DNA from: an uncultured Eubacteriales bacterium
Lineage (GTDB): Bacteria > Bacillota > Clostridia > Peptostreptococcales > Anaerovoracaceae
Assembly: GCA_900551415.1 (NCBI GenBank)
Contig: URWB01000104.1
Location: 1-7,913 of the forward strand
Direction: 5' to 3'
DNA: 7,913 nt
Position numbers and translations under genes: made by a program. Shown in pieces: positions 6,114-7,913 of this stretch. How positions within the stretch are numbered: position 1 is the stretch's first letter; every line of letters starts with the position of its first letter. The notes beneath the pieces are model-generated. The model searched no databases and was not told the DNA's origin. It worked only from the letters and a program-made list of their open reading frames with translations.

Positions 6114-6162
6114 AAGAGGCTGTCGCTTTTACGATTTTTTTTCGTAAAGGCGACAGCCTCTT
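6114..6162 (-). terminator. Long hairpin, likely terminator of the yjiH-like gene (perhaps for yunB too)
   Basis: Two 21-nt arms (6114-6134 and 6142-6162) pair over their whole length with a single G-U wobble; the loop is seven T's. Read on the minus strand, the stem is followed by a T-rich run (CTTTCTTATTAT), which suits termination of the minus-strand gene that ends about 80 nt before it. On the + strand only two T's follow, so its effect on yunB transcripts is less clear. Between it and the yjiH stop, 6163-6242 is AT-rich with only an imperfect A/T dyad (6198-6208 with 6221-6231). Confidence 0.65.
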
Positions 6163-6242
6163 GCACAAGGTATAAGATGCATCTGTATGATATTACGATA
6201 AAACTTATTTTTTCAAAATGATAACTTTTATTATGCCAAACC

Positions 6243-7610
6243 CTAGAAGATAAGATGTGCCAACGGGCAAACGATCAGTAAGCTGATGATGGTTCTTTCT
6301 AAGAAAATCACGAATAATTCCCAAAGCTTAACCGGAAGGTTAGAGCCAAGAATCAGACCGCCTACCTCGGAGAGGTAAATCAGCTGTGTGACGGAAACGA
6401 CCGCAACGATGAATCTGGTCATAGCGCTTGTAATCGTCTCTGCGGCGATGATGGACGGTGTAAGCATATCTGTGAAGCCAACAATCATGGTTTTGGACGC
6501 AGCTACGGCTTCCGGAACCTGCAGAAGCTCAAGCAGCGGCAGGAACGGTTTTCCGAGAATTTCGAAAATCGGGGTGTAGTTCGCGAGAACCAGCGCGATC
6601 GTACCGATGGCCATAACGCTAGGCAGTACGCCGAACCACATGCCAACGGCGTTTTTCAATCCGTTTTGTAAGAATTGACCGATTCCCTGGTTTTTGGAAA
6701 CTCTCTCTAAAGCGAGGGCTTTACCGTATTCCACCGAAGAATGATATTGCGGCGGAATGCTTTCTGACATCGCATTCCCCTCTACCAGATAATCGTCCTT
6801 TTTCAAGGAAAGCGGCGGGATTCTCGGGCAAATAATTGCGCAGACGATACCAATCAAGCAGATGATCAGATAGTAAAGACCGAAGTATTCCATCAAGTCT
6901 ACTTGTTGCAGTACAACGATACTGAACGTAATGGATACGGCTGAGAAGGTTGTCGCGATGACGGACGCTTCTCTTGCGGAATAGTAACCGCCTTCATACT
7001 GGTTGCAGGTCAGCATAACGCCGAGCGTTCCGTCTCCGATCCAGGACGTAAAGCAGTCAACCGCGGCACGACCCGGGATTTTGAACAGCGGACGCATCAC
7101 CTTTGTCAGCAGAGCACCCACGAATTCCAGGAGACCGAAGTCCAGCAGAAGCGGAAGCAGAAGTCCCGCAATCGCGAAGATGATGACCAGTACAGTCAGC
7201 AGATCACCGAGTACGAAGCCGCCGGTATCTGCAGATGTGAACATGTGCAGGAATCCGGTCGCTTCATCTCCGGCCTGAACGCCAAGGAACGTCAGCCAAA
7301 TAAAGATTGCGCCGAGCACTCTGATAACGACCCAAATCGGGCCAACCGAAAACGTATCCTTGAGAATCGGATGTTCTGTGATAAATTTTGGCTTAGCCAG
7401 TGAAAGAACTGACATGATTGCGGAAACGGTGACGATTCCCACGCACAGTACCGGCAGAATACCGCCGATCGCGTTTCCGATCATATCCGCAAGAATCTTA
7501 ACGGCAATCGTCCAGCTGCCGTCAAACTTTACCGGAATCATAAACAGAACGATACCGACAATTGACGGAACGAGGAATTTTGCCATGAGATTACTCTTAT
7601 TCTTCTCCAT
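6243..7610 (-). CDS. YjiH-family polytopic membrane protein with nucleoside-recognition (Gate) domain
   Basis: This 455-aa integral membrane protein resembles the YjiH / nucleoside-recognition Gate family. Members are thought to be transporters or transport components, but their substrates are not settled. Hydrophobic segments lie at about 12-28, 48-71, 90-111, 132-170 (two), 217-237, 242-262, 322-344, 397-421 and 431-454. A hydrophilic loop spans about 263-315. The central signature IPGRAAVDCFTSWIGDGTLG starts near residue 178 and continues with CNQYEGGYYSAREA. A looser echo, VPEAVAASKTMIVGFTDMLTP, begins near 365 and suggests a two-fold internal repeat. ATG 7610 has TAGGAGG five bases upstream on its strand. 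It converges on yunB and has its own promoter, so it is a separate unit. The substrate is not inferable here. Confidence 0.85.
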   Translation of the reverse strand: MEKNKSNLMAKFLVPSIVGIVLFMIPVKFDGSWTIAVKILADMIGNAIGGILPVLCVGIVTVSAIMSVLSLAKPKFITEHPILKDTFSVGPIWVVIRVLGAIFIWLTFLGVQAGDEATGFLHMFTSADTGGFVLGDLLTVLVIIFAIAGLLLPLLLDFGLLEFVGALLTKVMRPLFKIPGRAAVDCFTSWIGDGTLGVMLTCNQYEGGYYSAREASVIATTFSAVSITFSIVVLQQVDLMEYFGLYYLIICLIGIVCAIICPRIPPLSLKKDDYLVEGNAMSESIPPQYHSSVEYGKALALERVSKNQGIGQFLQNGLKNAVGMWFGVLPSVMAIGTIALVLANYTPIFEILGKPFLPLLELLQVPEAVAASKTMIVGFTDMLTPSIIAAETITSAMTRFIVAVVSVTQLIYLSEVGGLILGSNLPVKLWELFVIFLERTIISLLIVCPLAHLIF

Positions 7611-7650
7611 ATAATCCTCCTATGTAATATCATACATTACCTCAGCTCTT

Positions 7651-7679
7651 ATTATACAACACTTTTTGCACAATGTATA
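7651..7679 (-). promoter_or_regulatory. Promoter of the yjiH-like gene
   Basis: On the minus strand, TATACA (7679-7674) and a perfect TATAAT (7656-7651) are 17 nt apart. Transcription would start near 7644, giving a leader of about 33 nt. That leader holds small dyads (ATGTA/TACAT at 7622-7637 and GTAAT/ATTAC at 7624-7640) that touch the Shine-Dalgarno sequence. A strong -10 with a modest -35 suggests a regulated or activator-helped promoter, but that is inference. Confidence 0.6.
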
Positions 7680-7685
7680 CACATT
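7672..7685. promoter_or_regulatory. Operator-like palindrome over the -35 of the yjiH-like gene
   Basis: AATGT-ATAC-ACATT is a perfect 5+5 inverted repeat centred between 7678 and 7679 and covers the -35 element. A protein bound here would block polymerase. No regulator can be assigned, and short A/T-rich palindromes can arise by chance. Confidence 0.3.
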
Positions 7686-7698
7686 TCTTAACAAAACC

Positions 7699-7736
7699 TT
7701 TACGAAATCTTTTCTCATTTTACGAGAAGTGTAAAA
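7699..7736. promoter_or_regulatory. Tandem TTTACGA repeats and TTTTAC/GTAAAA dyad
   Basis: TTTACGA occurs at 7699-7705 and again at 7719-7725, 20 bp apart from start to start, placing both on nearly the same face of the helix. The second copy is part of a dyad, TTTTAC (7718-7723) with GTAAAA (7731-7736) around GAGAAGT. Together they look like binding sites in the region between the yjiH-like promoter and whatever lies downstream on the + strand. The regulator is unknown. The rest of 7623-7781 is AT-rich with no further gene visible. Confidence 0.3.
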
Positions 7737-7781
7737 AAAAGTTTAACAATGAGGTTTTTTGCATTTTGTAAAAGGAGAACG

Positions 7782-7913
7782 ATGGATTTTTGGGACGCGA
7801 AAAGCGTGGATTTTAGTTGGAAGGGAAAGACCGGCGCGTTGCATAAACCGCGGGCGTATGGTATAATGTCCTTGCACAGCGATTGCCGAGCACTAAGCGA
7901 CGGCAGAGCTGAT
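7782..7913 (+). CDS. Possible start of a + strand gene running off the window (unrecognised)
   Basis: ATG 7782 follows AAAGGAG (7771-7777) at a good spacing, and the frame stays open for 44 codons to the window edge. The peptide begins MDFWDAKSVDFSWKGKTG; I do not recognise it, and there is no clear domain, signal peptide or membrane segment. Against it, a near-consensus promoter lies inside the frame at 7839-7867, which suggests that the real gene or RNA may begin further on. It may be a short leader peptide, a true gene with an internal promoter, or chance. Confidence 0.3.
   Translation, partial: MDFWDAKSVDFSWKGKTGALHKPRAYGIMSLHSDCRALSDGRAD
7839..7867 (+). promoter_or_regulatory. Strong extended -10 sigma-A promoter reading out of the window
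   Basis: TTGCAT (7839-7844), a 17-nt spacer and TATAAT (7862-7867) preceded by TG at 7859-7860 make this the best promoter match in the window. Transcription would start near 7874. The first 40 nt of the transcript could fold (TGCCG at 7883-7887 with CGGCA at 7900-7904, and AGC/GCT outside), hinting at a structured leader. Too little is present to assign a class. Confidence 0.6.

Noticed and set aside
5972..6221. Small open frames on both strands in the yunB-yjiH intergenic region
   Set aside because: They run through perfect hairpin arms, so their translations reflect palindromic DNA; none has a ribosome site or recognisable sequence.
7870..7913. Start of a riboswitch or T-box leader
   Set aside because: A promoter and a small dyad are present, but only about 40 nt are visible and no class-specific motif can be recognised.

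Overview
The window looks like chromosomal core sequence from an endospore-forming Firmicute, most likely a member of the class Clostridia. Three things point there. The topA-hslV-hslU-codY gene order is a condensed form of the topA-trmFO-codV-clpQ-clpY-codY block known from Bacillus. CodY is confined to Firmicutes. The gene after codY encodes a clear YunB-type sporulation protein. Base composition is moderate, with AT-rich control regions. I cannot name the genus; a gut-type clostridial lineage is only a guess. I see no insertion sequence, tRNA, rRNA or CRISPR array.

Layout on the + strand: an intrinsic-terminator-like hairpin from an upstream gene (6-56) is followed at once by a sigma-A-type promoter (55-83) and topA (158-2290). 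Then come hslV (2311-2850) and hslU (2863-4305), spaced 20 and 12 nt apart, which together encode the HslVU (ClpQY) protease. codY (4363-5133) follows, after a strong hairpin and without a visible Shine-Dalgarno sequence. These four genes are probably co-transcribed: a topoisomerase, an ATP-dependent protease and a nutrient-responsive global repressor. A terminator hairpin ends the run at 5192-5231. Nested with it are the promoter, Shine-Dalgarno and GTG start of yunB (5233-5895), an arrangement that could keep the sporulation gene off in transcripts arriving from codY.

Between yunB and the next gene (5896-6242) lies a dense series of hairpins. It is preceded by 33 sense codons that continue the yunB frame past its TGA. 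A convergent minus-strand gene (7610-6243) encodes a polytopic membrane protein of the YjiH / nucleoside-recognition (Gate domain) family. It has its own promoter and operator-like dyads in the AT-rich stretch 7623-7781. The last about 130 bases hold a possible partial + strand reading frame (from 7782) and, inside it, a near-consensus extended -10 promoter (7839-7867), so the identity of the next gene is unresolved.

I found no wholly new system. The points most worth a second look are the nested terminator/promoter/start of yunB, the hairpin array at 5988-6162, the CodY protein with altered effector-pocket and helix-turn-helix residues, and the unusual translation start context of codY.
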